From Phytophthora sp. 'mugwort' (taxonomy: Eukaryota; Oomycota; Peronosporomycetes; Peronosporales; Peronosporaceae), in contig JAUCEF010000001.1 of the NCBI GenBank assembly GCA_033558025.1, positions 2,170,001 to 2,234,000 on the forward strand: a DNA stretch of 64,000 nt, in the 5' to 3' direction. The translations under genes were made by a program, and so were the position numbers. Positions 32,739-44,972 of the stretch are shown here, piece after piece. The notes under the pieces are model-generated. The model did no database searches, had not been told where the DNA came from, and was given only the letters and a program-made list of their open reading frames with translations. Numbering within the stretch: position 1 is the first letter of the stretch; each line of letters opens with the position of its first letter.

Positions 32739-32809
32739 GAATTCACCTCAAGCAAGTGAACGCATGGGGGCGAGTGAACCCCATGCCTTCACTCGCTTGA
32801 GGTGAATTG
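32739..32809. repeat. Near-perfect hairpin, 31-base arms and 9-base loop
   Basis: Left arm 32739-32769 starts GAATTCACCTCAAGC; right arm 32779-32809 is its reverse complement with three mismatches. The loop (32770-32778) is GCGAGTGAA. It may be the tip-to-tip remnant of a fold-back element or a recent palindromic duplication. Confidence 0.85.
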
Positions 32810-32911
32810 AGCGGGATTGCGCTGCAAAGTGCATTCCAAGAGGGTTGTCGAAGTCTACCTAGGATGGTCCATAACTGACCTAGGAGGATTAATGTCCTGC
32901 CCACACTCCCA

Positions 32912-32976
32912 GCCAACATAACTTAACGGCAAAGCTCTCGAAAAAGAAGATGGAGGTTCGATTCCTCCCGTTGGCA
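32912..32976 (+). pseudogene. Truncated tRNA-like sequence
   Basis: The 5' GCCAAC pairs with a 3' GTTGGC followed by A. A D-arm-like ACTTAACGGCAAAGCT contains the GG of a D loop. A 5-bp T stem with the loop TTCGATT (GGAGG TTCGATT CCTCC) lies in the right place. Only 15 bases separate the D arm from the T arm, where about 23 are expected, so most of the anticodon arm is deleted and no anticodon can be assigned. It could be a SINE head, an organelle-derived insert or a dead nuclear tRNA gene. Confidence 0.5.
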
Positions 32977-33059
32977 ATTACCGTGTGCTGTCTTATGGGC
33001 TAGCAGTACCTATGAGAACATCAATGAGCGAGACGTGTGTGACGACTGCGATTGCGGAT

Positions 33060-34616
33060 CTCTTGGATTACACATCGTGACGACAGCGGAGTTTCTGAAT
33101 GGTCTGGTCACTCCAGAGCGCCTTGTTGTACCGAAGCATCATGATGTCCTCGAGATTTTTCTTTGACAGATTTGGCGGAGCCGCGAGTAGGTAAATTTCG
33201 TCGCTGAAAAGAATCTCTCACACTCGTTGGAGTAGGGGGTGCAAAGCGAGTATCGATATACACAACCTTTGTAGGGCGTTTGCGCTTCTTGTACGCCGCC
33301 TGAACGAATGACTCGTCTGCCATGTCCACAACAACCACCGGAGAGACGATCTTGAATGGAAGCAACGTCTTGCGTTCGCTCGACGTTAGCGATTCACCAC
33401 GTTGAGGTTTCACCAGGGCTCGTTCTTGCTCTGCATTATTGACGATATTTGCCGACGCAAAGAGATAGGACTTCATGTTGCTGTCAGGGTAGGTCTGAAT
33501 GGTGTGGTCAAAGATACGGCGTGCCGCCGATAAAGTAATCTCGTGCTTATTTTGTAGCTCCAACGTCGCCTCGTGCAAGTTCTTCAGATTCTTCTGCAAT
33601 TCGGACACTTGCATGAATTGCACTGCATCGAGCAGGCTGTTACAATTCAGACCGATGGTAGGCAGATCCGTCATGCTCGTTGACAAAAAGATGGGCTGAA
33701 GCCTCACAAATCTTGCCGCCATTTCGAATGTGCTTGTCCATCTCGTAGCATTCGTTATGACGGACTCTACCTTACCGCCGGCTTTTTCAAGTAACGCAGC
33801 GCCCTTGATAGTCTTGAGGTGTTTCATGAAGCTGTGAATAGCCGTGATCAGCGTCTTATGATCGTCCAGTACAGCTCACATGCGAGGTTGTATCGGTGCG
33901 ACGCGGAGCCGATGAATGATAGAGCCCCATCGTGACGACCGATTGCCTGGTTCACAGTGCAGTTGTCTCCAATGAGGAACAAAACGGAGTCCCAGGGTCG
34001 CTCGTATAGAGATAATGTGTCGGCTATGAAATCGTAGTACGACTGAGAGCTGAGGTCATCCTTCCGATCCAAAAAACAGAAAGCGAGCAGCACGTACTGT
34101 CGGTCGTTGGAGCGTAATTCACCTCCGTCGTTGCTTCCATCGGCACCAAAGACTGCGACGTAATGGCGACCAGCTGACGTCCACCCGTCGAAGGCAAGTC
34201 CGAATAGCGAGGGGAGGACCCCCTTAATCGCCTCTCGCACCTCTTGATCAGCACCCCTGATGTAGAGTTTCAACGTGGCTGTCGATATAGAGGAGATCGT
34301 AACCTGCTTTTTGTTCTCCGCGTCGTCGCAGAAGCTGAGTGAGCGGAAGGTGGCGCTGAGCAATCCAGAAAATCAAAGATCGGATATCTCTGTCGCGCGA
34401 CGTGGGGCGACGTATTTCGAAATAATTTCCGTCCTGAAGCCTTTCCTTCACGATGCATGCGTAGTTTGGGTGGGCGGGCTTGACGTGCTTCATCAAGTTG
34501 GTGTAGTCGGTGTCAGTCTGCTTCAAGTACTTTTCGAAGCAGTAGTTGCACGTGAAGCGGCCGTCTGGTTCGCGCGTGAAGTACACAGCGCAGACCTCTT
34601 GGTTCGTGTGCGCCAT
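33060..34616 (-). pseudogene. hAT-family transposase, frameshifted
   Basis: Starts at ATG 34616 (minus). A BED-type zinc finger is near residues 18-50 (FTCNYCFEKY ... LMKHVKPAHP, C-x2-C and H-x4-H). A frameshift near 34360 leads to the catalytic part (AIKGVLPSLFGLAFDGWTSA, FLIGDNCTVNQAIGR with the conserved GDNCxxN; 34363-33848). A second break leads to 33827-33108 (VITNATRWTSTFEMAARFVR, the conserved TRW). The C-terminal hAT dimerisation signature is still readable in changing frames (CERFFS, then NLEDIMMLRYNKALW, about 33215-33090). Terminal inverted repeats and the 8-base target duplication were not found. Confidence 0.88.
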
Positions 34617-36821
34617 GGCAAATTTGAAAGTACGGAGAGACTGCTGAGACCGCAGTAAGCTTAGATTCGACTGGGAGCTGCAAACCCAGTCATTTTAAAT
34701 GGCTGTGAAGTATTCGGGGGAAATCCAGTGGCAAAAAATAAATAAATACTACGTCGTAAAATATGTGTACTTAGTTTATTCTGCATCAGTATTCTTTTTT
34801 CGGAGTCCTGACCGGCGCCATACTGCCGTCCAGGCCTCAGACACCTTCTCGCCACGTCACCAACAACTCCTTCGGATATGCAAACCTTTGATTCATGCGA
34901 AGTAACCAGGAAGGCTCACTCTGCGCCACTGTAACCCATGTTTCTATAATGCTATTTACAAACTGAAATCCAACTCGCACGGATGTGGGCCAGACCTTCT
35001 CCAGTTGCTGCCACAACTCAGGCCATGCATCTCTCGTGGCTGGCCGCTTCCCCGTCTCTCTGTCAGCGCTACATCCTGCATCGCCGTGACCGCATTCTCC
35101 CCTGCACCCGTCCAAGTTTGGAATGCATTACTTGTCGGATTTGTTCCCCTTCCATCGGCATCATTATGTGCGGTCTCTTGGGTACCTTCGGCTGACTGCG
35201 TTGCTGTCTGGTTGTCATCGCGTGTGCTCCCTGTGAATCTGTCAAGCTGCCAGATTTAGACGGCTCATATTCAGAGTCGGGTTCCGGGTCAGTCGCCGAG
35301 TCTTGCTGTTGCATCTGATCACTTTCTTCTGCTTTAGTCCGCTCCACATCATTTTCCACTGCTGCAAAACTCCCAGCGGAATCTGGTATTGTTGGAGAAG
35401 CTGTTTGACCTTGTGAGATATTAGTTGACCTGCCAGTGTCCAGTGCCCCAGTCCAGTGCCAGAAACCAAGACACCGGCAGTGATCGCCGAGACCGATCCA
35501 CACTCTATCCTGCACACGGTCATGTGAAGCACACGGCTTCACAGCATCCAGCTCTACCGTGTGCCGATATACGAACATGCCGAAAACTCTATACAAGAAG
35601 GACATCGCTGGCTGTAAGCAGCCAGGATTGTGTGCTGCGCGTACGTGCGACGCACGCAAGTCACTAAGGTTTATTATAGGATTATGAGGTGTTTGTATGT
35701 GCTCAATACACCTTTAGCGGTGCGGCGTGCTCTGGTGGCCTCCGAGCGGCACACTATCCGCTCACTTTGGAATCTGCCGACTCAGTGAGAAACGCAATGG
35801 AGAGAGTGCCTCGCCAGAACACTCCCTGCTGCCCTGTCGCGGCTGTGTGCCCGGCACTTACGTGTTTACGAACTTCCTTTTGATTACTCTTTATCTATCT
35901 GACCTTCTAGTGTATACGTCTATAATGGCACCTACGCTTCGAGTGACAGGCACTTAGAGAGTAGTCCGCTGACGCGATCTGCGTCATCTCAGACCTCTTC
36001 ATTGTGATCATCCAGCAGATCTAGCTCCATGATCCTATCCTGTTCCTGTTGCGAAAGCTGGGATGCCGTGTTTATCAAAAATGCCAATAATTCCTCATAG
36101 CGTTGCGGTTCCGCTTGTTCAAGAATGAGATGGATCTCACATTGCAACTCGTGGGGTATGATTAAACCCATGAGTCGTTTCCTGAGCTCATCGATGCTTC
36201 CGTCCCAGCAACTAGGGTCCCAGAAGTCCTGTGACTCCCTGCGCTGGCCTCCTGGTAAGTTTTTGGTAAGAAGTTGTCCCTATCCGGTCCGGCCGGCTCC
36301 GTGCAAACTGTACTTGTCTCCTCCTGTGATGACTTTTCCTCTTTAGGCCTTCCTCGCATCGTTGTGTGAACAAACGCCGAGTAATGCTCTCCCCAGAATC
36401 GCACGACTAAGGGCGGCGCTTTCTCTGCCGCTTTTGCTTTGTTGATCTCCGCTAGACACCTCCCTAATTGCAAAGGGATTTGCTGACCGGTTTAATACTT
36501 TCCGTCCCTTTGATCCTGACCCTGGCCTGTAAAGGGAACAGTACCATTGTTGCTTCCGATCCGTTTCGTACGAAAATATTACTCTGCAGAAAGTTAGCTG
36601 CAATCGCCATTGTTTCACTGCAACCCTACAATGCAAAAACGTTCAAAAGACAGCAGACTCAAAGAAGCTAATATCGCGTTCTTCCTATTATACTTTGCTA
36701 GTACACAGATCACATTCAGCACACTACACATATTACGGTAAGCAAAACTCACGAATGAGCCAACCGCCCAAACGAGCCAGGCACACCACACAACAAGTTC
36801 TCCTCATTTGGCTCACATACT
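34617..36821 (-). other. Repeat remnant with gag-like minus-strand frames
   Basis: No intact gene. Minus-strand frames of moderate quality lie at 36636-36343, 36473-36162 and 36171-35989; the last reads HELQCEIHLILEQAEPQRYE and ends in a Glu/Asp-rich tail. Another lies at 35659-35069 (acidic, with SEYEPSKSGSLTDSQGAHA). They resemble retrotransposon gag-like or accessory frames, but I can name no family. The AT/CA-rich piece at 35680-35960 has the look of a promoter or LTR (TATAATAAACC on the minus strand at about 35682), without a partner copy. The 3' UTR of the PX-VPS9 gene must fall in the last bases. Confidence 0.4.
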
Positions 36822-38762
36822 TCATGGCAACATCGGTTGCTGAGGGTCTGCGTGGTTGATGAGCAGATCCACGGCCACCTCGAACGTCGTGAGGTAGTAG
36901 CCGAGCTCGCCAGTTATGTCTTGGGAGTCGGTCATTATCCGCAGAAACTCACGCGTGTTCAGTAATTGTGACATATTGCTCATGACCAGCACGAACAAGT
37001 GTACTGAGATGAACTCATCAGTTGTCATCGAGGGTCGCAACACCATGTCCAGCTCCTCAACCGAAGTGAGACTGTTCGTCGTCCCAACAGATGATAATGA
37101 ACGGGAGGAGCCGCATGTTTGAAAAATGGCCCCTGCGGCACGCGCCAAACACTTGAGCTTGTCCAAAGGTAGCGCGTATTCGTTCACTCGGCGCAACTCG
37201 CGGCGTGCATCCTCCCAATCGCTACCGGAGCTAGCGACGACATGCGGGGGTACTCCGAAGAAGGACTGAGGCTTGGTCTGAAGCACCTTAATCTTATCCT
37301 TCAGTGCACTCTCGTCTTCCCAGTCCGTAAGTGTGTTCAGCGCTTCGTGGACATGGTCCTCCAGCGGCACCAGCACACGCTTCTGCACGAAGCCACACAC
37401 TGCATGCTTTACTTCATCCAGAAACTCGTCGTAGTCCGGCTCGGAGCGGTCCGAGCGCGCCACAGCTAGCTGACCTAGCAGCACCTCGTCTTTAAGCATC
37501 TTGTCCTTGATTTCACCCATCTTCCGCGACACCGTGTTCAGAAGCGTTCGTGCCTTGCGTTCAGGCATGCGCACGTGCTTGTCGTCACGGCTCATGTTTG
37601 CCAGTGCTGACACAAACGATTCACAGGCACGCGAAATCTTATGGCTTGGCGCCGCGAAGATTTCCGCCACCAGCTGTGACGCGTTCATCTGGTTCTTCAA
37701 AAAAAAGCACGTGCACCCGCCGCGATCAAACACGTCGCAATGGCGGTGTACACCTACAAATTCTTGCAGCAACAGCACTGCCTTCCTCCGTCTAGGTCCT
37801 AGAGGTGCCGGTGCCACCAGCGCCGCAGTCTGCCTCAAGAAGGAGTCGAAAACCACTCGTCTCTGCGTGTTCAACGAACCTCGAAAGTGGAAAAACTTCT
37901 TGGGCAGGCGGAACCTCCTGAGTCCTCGGAAAGTGCCCCACAGCGGTCTCTTGACAGGTGCATCCACAAGGCTGATCTGTTGAATCTGTGAGTAGAACTG
38001 CATCATCTCCTTCAACGTCTTCTTGACCTCCCAGCGCTTCTGCGTCTCAGCGTCGGACACTTTCAGCACAAACATGGCATGACCATCCACGGTCTCCACT
38101 CTAACAACCCGAACAACCACCGCATAGCGGATGTGTAGGTCCAAATACTCTCTGGATGCACTGTGCGGGTCGAAAGCCTCCAGTCTCGCTGTGTCCTCGT
38201 CCTCCAGCAAAGACGCGCGGCTCACCTTGCCACAGCGGCATACGCGCATCACCGAGGTCGACGATGTGTGCGGTAATTCTTTTTTACGCAGCTCAGCCTG
38301 CTCCTGTTCTGGTGTCTGGTTCAGATTCTGGTCGAGGCGTTCCTCCGGTCCAAACGCAGCGATGAGCACATCGGCGCCGTCTTCAGCGGCCGATACGTCC
38401 TCGTCGCTGTCCTCCACGTCGCTGAGACAGCAAAGCGGCTCCTGCTCGGGCTGCTCGCCGTCGAACGGGTCCTGCAGCTCCACGTCCGCGTCGATGGTGG
38501 GCGCGCGGCGGCGCTTGCGGTGCGTCGCCTCCTGCTGCTGCACTGCCGAGAGCTGCGCCACAAGGCACTGGCCGCCCATGAGACGGTCCACGGTCGCGGG
38601 CTCCAGCGCCAATTCGGCGTAGTCTTCGTCGCGCAGCAGCTCGTCCAGCGAAGAAGACAACGTGCTTCCGCGCATCTCCATGCTTGAAAGCGAGAGTGAA
38701 TATAGCGGCACCACTGCCAATTCTTTAGTGATACTATCACTGTGATAAGGCATGCGCAACAC
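36822..38762 (-). CDS. PX-VPS9 domain protein (putative Rab5-family GEF)
   Basis: Single exon, 646 residues. An acidic, low-complexity N-terminus (to about 200) is followed by a PX-like phosphoinositide-binding domain (about 205-340; YAVVVRVVRVETVDGHAMFV, KKFFHFRGS, VVFDSFLRQ). A helical linker (350-510) leads to a VPS9 domain (about 515-640; LPLDKLKCLARAAGAIF, TTDEFISVHLFVLVMS, TGELGYYLTTFEVAVDLL). VPS9 domains catalyse nucleotide exchange on Rab5-type GTPases, so the protein probably acts at early endosomes, with PX giving membrane targeting. The final Asp/Tyr region keeps the YYLTTFE block usual in VPS9. ATG 38762 is the first start; Met residues at 28 and 30 (MEMRG) are alternatives. It is the first intact gene after the repeat block. 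Confidence 0.85.
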   Translation of the reverse strand: MLRMPYHSDSITKELAVVPLYSLSLSSMEMRGSTLSSSLDELLRDEDYAELALEPATVDRLMGGQCLVAQLSAVQQQEATHRKRRRAPTIDADVELQDPFDGEQPEQEPLCCLSDVEDSDEDVSAAEDGADVLIAAFGPEERLDQNLNQTPEQEQAELRKKELPHTSSTSVMRVCRCGKVSRASLLEDEDTARLEAFDPHSASREYLDLHIRYAVVVRVVRVETVDGHAMFVLKVSDAETQKRWEVKKTLKEMMQFYSQIQQISLVDAPVKRPLWGTFRGLRRFRLPKKFFHFRGSLNTQRRVVFDSFLRQTAALVAPAPLGPRRRKAVLLLQEFVGVHRHCDVFDRGGCTCFFLKNQMNASQLVAEIFAAPSHKISRACESFVSALANMSRDDKHVRMPERKARTLLNTVSRKMGEIKDKMLKDEVLLGQLAVARSDRSEPDYDEFLDEVKHAVCGFVQKRVLVPLEDHVHEALNTLTDWEDESALKDKIKVLQTKPQSFFGVPPHVVASSGSDWEDARRELRRVNEYALPLDKLKCLARAAGAIFQTCGSSRSLSSVGTTNSLTSVEELDMVLRPSMTTDEFISVHLFVLVMSNMSQLLNTREFLRIMTDSQDITGELGYYLTTFEVAVDLLINHADPQQPMLP

Positions 38763-40039
38763 GCTGAAGCAGCTTTCGCGGGTTCAACTCGGCTTCCAAA
38801 CCCGTGGAATGTGATAGCTTGACTTACTGGACTTGTGTTCATTGGTTCGTTTTTACCTGTATGTTTGTTCCGTCGTAAATAATATTTATATTTCATGCTA
38901 TATTAAAGGTGCGGATCTGCGATTGAAGATTTGCAAATCAAGAAGATGTGTAGACTTCGCGGCGACGGCGCACTGGTGGCAATACCAGCTGCGCCAAGAT
39001 TAATACGCCATTGCGATGATCAGGTCATAGAGGTTTTTACTTGGCCGATAACTCCATACATCAACGCTTCTCGGTCACTTCAACGCAAGCCCAGTTACTG
39101 CCCGCCATGCGGTCGAGGTCGCAGTTGCCTGTGGCTACGCGCCTCTGACGCACCGCCATATATCCGCCACTGGCTTTCCTAGTGAAGCCTGAACTTTGTC
39201 CAACAGGCGGAAGAAAACTGTGCAAGCACATGTCTTGCCACGACATGAGCGTCAACGTGCATCTGTTCACTCTGCGTGTCAGCCACATCCACCATAGCGG
39301 CTGGTCCCGCCGACAAGTTGACCGCGCTGTACTGTAAACAAGATGTGAAGGCCACGAAGAGTGCAGTTGCATTTTATCGCTCCTCATGAGGCTCATCGCC
39401 TTCGGACCTCGCCCTGGTCCAGTCGATCGGTATGAGGCGCTGCGCAAGTGTTGCATGGTGTGCGAGCTGCAGCCGGCTCTCCTCACTGGCGTCAGCGGCG
39501 ATGGCCAAGCGCTACGTCTCCGATAAGAGACAGCGGCCAACATCACCTGTAAATAACATATTGCAAATATTTTTGTTTGGCACGCATGTCGCGGTTGGAG
39601 CCTGACAAAATAATTTTGTCTGGAACTGTAGATCGACTGCCGTAGCTGCAGTAGCTTGGTCATTTGGCGAGCAATGCTATGTGCTCGATGAAGTCGCTCT
39701 ATCCTTAAGACAACATTCCTCTTCACATTTTTTCCGGTGGATAGTACTGCACCGTCGATCGCATTGCTGCTTTCCGCCTCTACAGTACGTTATAGAAGAG
39801 TTGGTCAAGCGCTTCGTTGCTAAGTATAATAACAGGACCGACCAGGGTTTTAGTTCGTACCGTATTCACACACGAGAGGATTGTATTTCACCCAGATATT
39901 GCCCATCCGCTGCGAATCGACTTGGGTTTTGTGTGTGCACTTCATCCAAGAATGTCGCGCTAATGTCGCTTCAAAACTTGGCAAAGTGCAGTGTAAAACT
40001 GCTCTGCGAGCGCGAGCCGATCCTGCTGTCACGACGTCC
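38763..40039. other. Intergenic region between PX-VPS9 and B56 genes
   Basis: Divergent promoter space of about 1.28 kb. A plus-strand stretch (about 39235-39510) shows coding-like phrases (HDMSVNVHLFTLRVSHIHHS, LIAFGPRPGPVDRYEALRKC) with stops between them, possibly a decayed gene of unknown identity. The 221-codon minus frame at 39061-39726 is its antisense and shows no motif. Confidence 0.4.
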
Positions 40040-41931
40040 ATGGCGGTCAACGGGGCGATGAAGCTGGGCGAGCTGCCGGCGCTGGAGGACGTGCCGCCGA
40101 GCGAGCGCATGCGACTGTTCCGCCAGAAGCTCAAACTCTGCTGCGTGCTGTACGACTTCTCGGACATGCGTAAGCAGGTGCGGGAGAAAGAAGCCAAGCG
40201 CAACGCGTTGCTGCAGATCGTCGAGTACATTTCGGCGGGCAAGGTGGCCTGGGACCCCTCGGTGGTAGCCGACCTGCTCGAGTGCGTGGGCGCCAACATC
40301 TTCCGCCACTTGGGGCGCAGCTCTAACTTCTCGACGATCAACGCTAATGGCAACGTGGAAGGTGAGGCGCCGTCGGCTTGCGTGGATGTTTATCTATTCC
40401 CCTCTCCTTTACCCCCTGTATTTGTTGTGCTGACTGAGCTTTGGTTTTGGGGTTGCAGCTGCACCTGAAGACGACGAGCCCATGCTCGAGCCGTCGTGGC
40501 CCCATATGCAGTTGGTGTACGAAATCTTGCTGCGCTTTGTGCTGTCGAAGGAGGTAGATTCAAGGACGGCCAAGGAGTACTTTAGCAAGAAGTTCATGAT
40601 CAAGCTGCTCAACTTGTTCGATTCGGAGGATCCCAGGGAGAGGGACTATTTAAAGGTATGTCGGGTATTTACTGGAGGAGGGGCATTGATTTAGTTGTTT
40701 TTTTTTGCTAACTGGTTGTGTTTGCTACGTTTTGGTTGTACGTCAGACGATCCTCCACCGCATCTACGGCAAGTCGATGGCACTGCGTTCGTTCATCCGG
40801 CGCTCGATCAATGACATGTTCTACACGTTCGTGTACGAGACGGAATCGCTTCAGGGTGTGGGTGAGCTGCTGGAAATCTTAGGAAGGTGCGTTTGCGATG
40901 TGGATGCTTAGTCGAGTGTTTTCTCTTGGTTTGCTTTGTGGTGTGTTGTATTGTGAAGGACAAAAACCTAACTTGCGTTGTGTCGTGTGTGCGGGGCAGT
41001 ATCATCAACGGTTTTGCTCTACCGCTTAAACCGGAACACCAGAATTTCTTGGAGCGTGCGTTGATCCCGCTTCATACGGTTTGTCGATTATATTTTGCGA
41101 TTTTGTTTATTGTAGGCGAAGACTAACTGACTGGTTGACTGCTCTCAATGAACAGGCAGGAAACCTAGCCATGTTCCACCAACAATTGGCCTACTGCACC
41201 ACACAGTTTGTTGAAAAGGACCCACAGACCGCTGAGCCGATTATCATGGGGCTGCTCAAATACTGGCCGGTGACTGCAAGCGCCAAAGAGGTCTCGTTTG
41301 CAGTACTGATGGCTACTTGTCAGCTTATTTTCAGCCGAGTGACACTCCAGTTTTGTATGGATTTGATGTTTGCTGGTGCTACAGATTCTGTTCCTGAACG
41401 AGCTCGAAGAGATCATCGAGATGATTCAGATGGAGCAGTTCGCGGCGGTCATGCGGCCGCTCTTCCTGCGGATATCGCAGGCCGTGTGCAGCAGCCACTT
41501 CCAGGTCTCTCAGCGTGCCTTATATTTATGGAATAATGAGGCTCTAGTGCGGCTCGTGAGCGCGCGGCGGGCCGAGATCCTGCCACTAATCTTCGGGGCA
41601 CTGTACCGCAACTGCGAGAACCACTGGCACAGCACCGTGCAGACGTTGACGTACAACGTGCTCAAACTCTTCATGGAAATGGACTCGCAGCTTTTTGATC
41701 AGTGCTCGGCGCAATTCGAAGAGCGTGAAGGAAGGTGAGCATGCGTTCATGTTGCATTCACGAGCCCTGCTCTTGCACGGGTGGATGCTCGTTCGACAAA
41801 CTCTCCAGACACATGATCTGACCTGTACATGTATGACTTCGTCTTGTACTAGAGTGCAGCAGACGACGGAACAGCGCCAGCTTAAGTGGGCAGCCTTAGA
41901 ACACCGCTTGCAGGCGCAAGGGACGATGTGA
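40040..41931 (+). CDS. PP2A regulatory subunit B56 (PPP2R5 family), copy 1
   Basis: Seven exons: 40040-40361, 40459-40655, 40747-40886, 41000-41078, 41156-41290, 41385-41734, 41853-41931 (433 residues). All introns are GT-AG, 77-118 bases, and all phases agree. The protein is the HEAT-like B56 fold with family blocks [111 protein letters not shown] and [14 protein letters not shown]. It would target the PP2A A/C core to LxxIxE-containing substrates. The N-terminus is short and there is no long variable C-tail, so it is a compact member. In exon 5 the junction gives LHTAGNLAMF where most B56 proteins have LHK-P-K-x-x-x-M(Y/F), a local oddity worth checking against cDNA. Confidence 0.9.
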
Positions 41932-42768
41932 CAGAAGCGCATGAATCCCGCCGCTGGTACTACCAGCGATCGATGACAACTTTACAAATAACGCATTTAC
42001 CCATACCCGACTGCGGGGGGCGGTGGCGGGTGAGGGAAAGTTGAAGCGAGCGAGAGTGTCCTGTCCGATCTGCAACTGGCCGGCTTCCCAGACTGGCTCA
42101 CAGGTAGATAGGCAGGTTGGCCACTGGCTGACCGCGGACCCGGACGCCCTCTCGCGAGCCACACACTTCTCGCACGAAGCTGCCCGTTTGTCTCGTGCGT
42201 GCGCCGCGTTTTACATCTTTCTCTTTTGCCTGCTTCTGCATTCGGCTCGGTGTGCTAACATCGAGCTGCTTCTTATTGTAATAACCGATGGAATGCCATG
42301 AAATGTTAAATGAGTTCCTATTGTCAGTTGTTGCTAGTGCATGGTAAGCGGCTTGGGAATTCTGCGGCAATTGCAGTTGACTGACTGGTTGAAGCACGTA
42401 CTTTAGCGGGTCTGTGCTGGCCCGGGCTCCAATCCGAAAATGGGTCAGGGCAGCTTATATAAGATTGAATCAAAAGTAGCCAATCACCACCCGTCATCGT
42501 GTGTTTTCCCAATCGCAGTCCGTATAGCACCATCTTAAAAGCCACTAGGTGTAGTCCCGAGTAGATGCCTTTTTTGGCGGTCCCAGTCACCCCCTCCCTG
42601 GCTAAAGTGATTCTAATACAAAACCCAAGTGGTGCGGTGTGTGTGGTCCTCATTGGCTCCTTGGGGGGGCGATCCGGCCGGGTTTGGGCGCCTCTGCGCC
42701 CCCCGTTGCTTCATTTCCGCTTTCAGCCGCAGACGGGAGCAGTTCGAACCAAGGAAAACATTGCAAAG
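41932..42768. other. Intergenic region with ATP synthase beta promoter
   Basis: No gene. The distal part is GC-rich with no ORF of interest. The last 120 bases carry the core promoter signals listed separately. Confidence 0.55.
42648..42724 (+). promoter_or_regulatory. Core promoter of ATP synthase beta gene (oomycete initiator)
   Basis: GCTTCATTTCCGCTTT at 42709-42724 matches the oomycete initiator plus flanking element (consensus about GCTCATTYYNCAWTTT), with the start site expected near 42712, about 57 bases before the ATG. An inverted CCAAT box (ATTGG) lies about 60 bases upstream at about 42652. Confidence 0.6.
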
Positions 42769-44354
<1,586 letters not shown>

Positions 44355-44972
44355 GTTACTCGGTTCGAAATGCAGAGCGGTAAAAAGCAACCCAATTCCT
44401 TGAACGGAAGAAAGCGGCGTCTAGTGTGCGGCACGTGAGACCGGAAATTGAAAAAGCAACAAAGAACTCAAAACAGGCCTCATGGTTTGTAATTGGATTG
44501 GACAAGCTTTCTTGTATCTTTGCGTTTCATTTTGATGTAGCTTTGCCTTCCCATAAAGCAATGAAAAACTTATTCCACAACTTCATCTTTTATGGCTAGT
44601 AGTGTTCAAAATTAATCAGTTTTTTGCTTCAGTGTCGATGCAACGGACCGTCAACCGCCGTGAACGTGTGTGCACAGAGCCGTGTGCATATTACGAAGTA
44701 TATTTCAGTCTTCACTGCAATTGCAACTACCTGTATATATACAGCTTGTTGTGGTATCGACAACCTTTCTGATTATCCAGAGCGTTATTGAAACCGAACT
44801 GCATTAAGTACAATACAAGTACTTCGAAGTACTACATAGAACGCGTGGACCTGACAGCGAAAACGTAAATTGAGCCTAGCGAATGTTTGCGTTTGCTATT
44901 TCCTCGGTTTATGACGATCACAACTGCGGTGCCTACAAGAGGACAGTCCTTGCCGGCCACTCCCCTCTATTT
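44355..44972. other. Convergent intergenic region
   Basis: 3' flanks of ATP synthase beta (plus) and the bS18-family gene (minus). AT-rich, with a possible AATAAA-like CATAAAGCAATGAAAAAC near 44551-44569. No gene. Confidence 0.5.

Noticed and set aside
32575..34750. Pair of TTTATTTATTTTTTGCC-like sequences near 32.6 and 34.74 kb as hAT ends
   Set aside because: They are in the same orientation, not inverted, and similarity fades within 20 bases, so they are not convincing terminal repeats.
35680..35960. Possible solo LTR
   Set aside because: It has promoter-like features on the minus strand, but no second copy and no target duplication were found.
39061..39726. 221-codon minus-strand frame upstream of B56 copy 1
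   Set aside because: Composition is random-like and the opposite strand reads better in short pieces; no gene can be supported.
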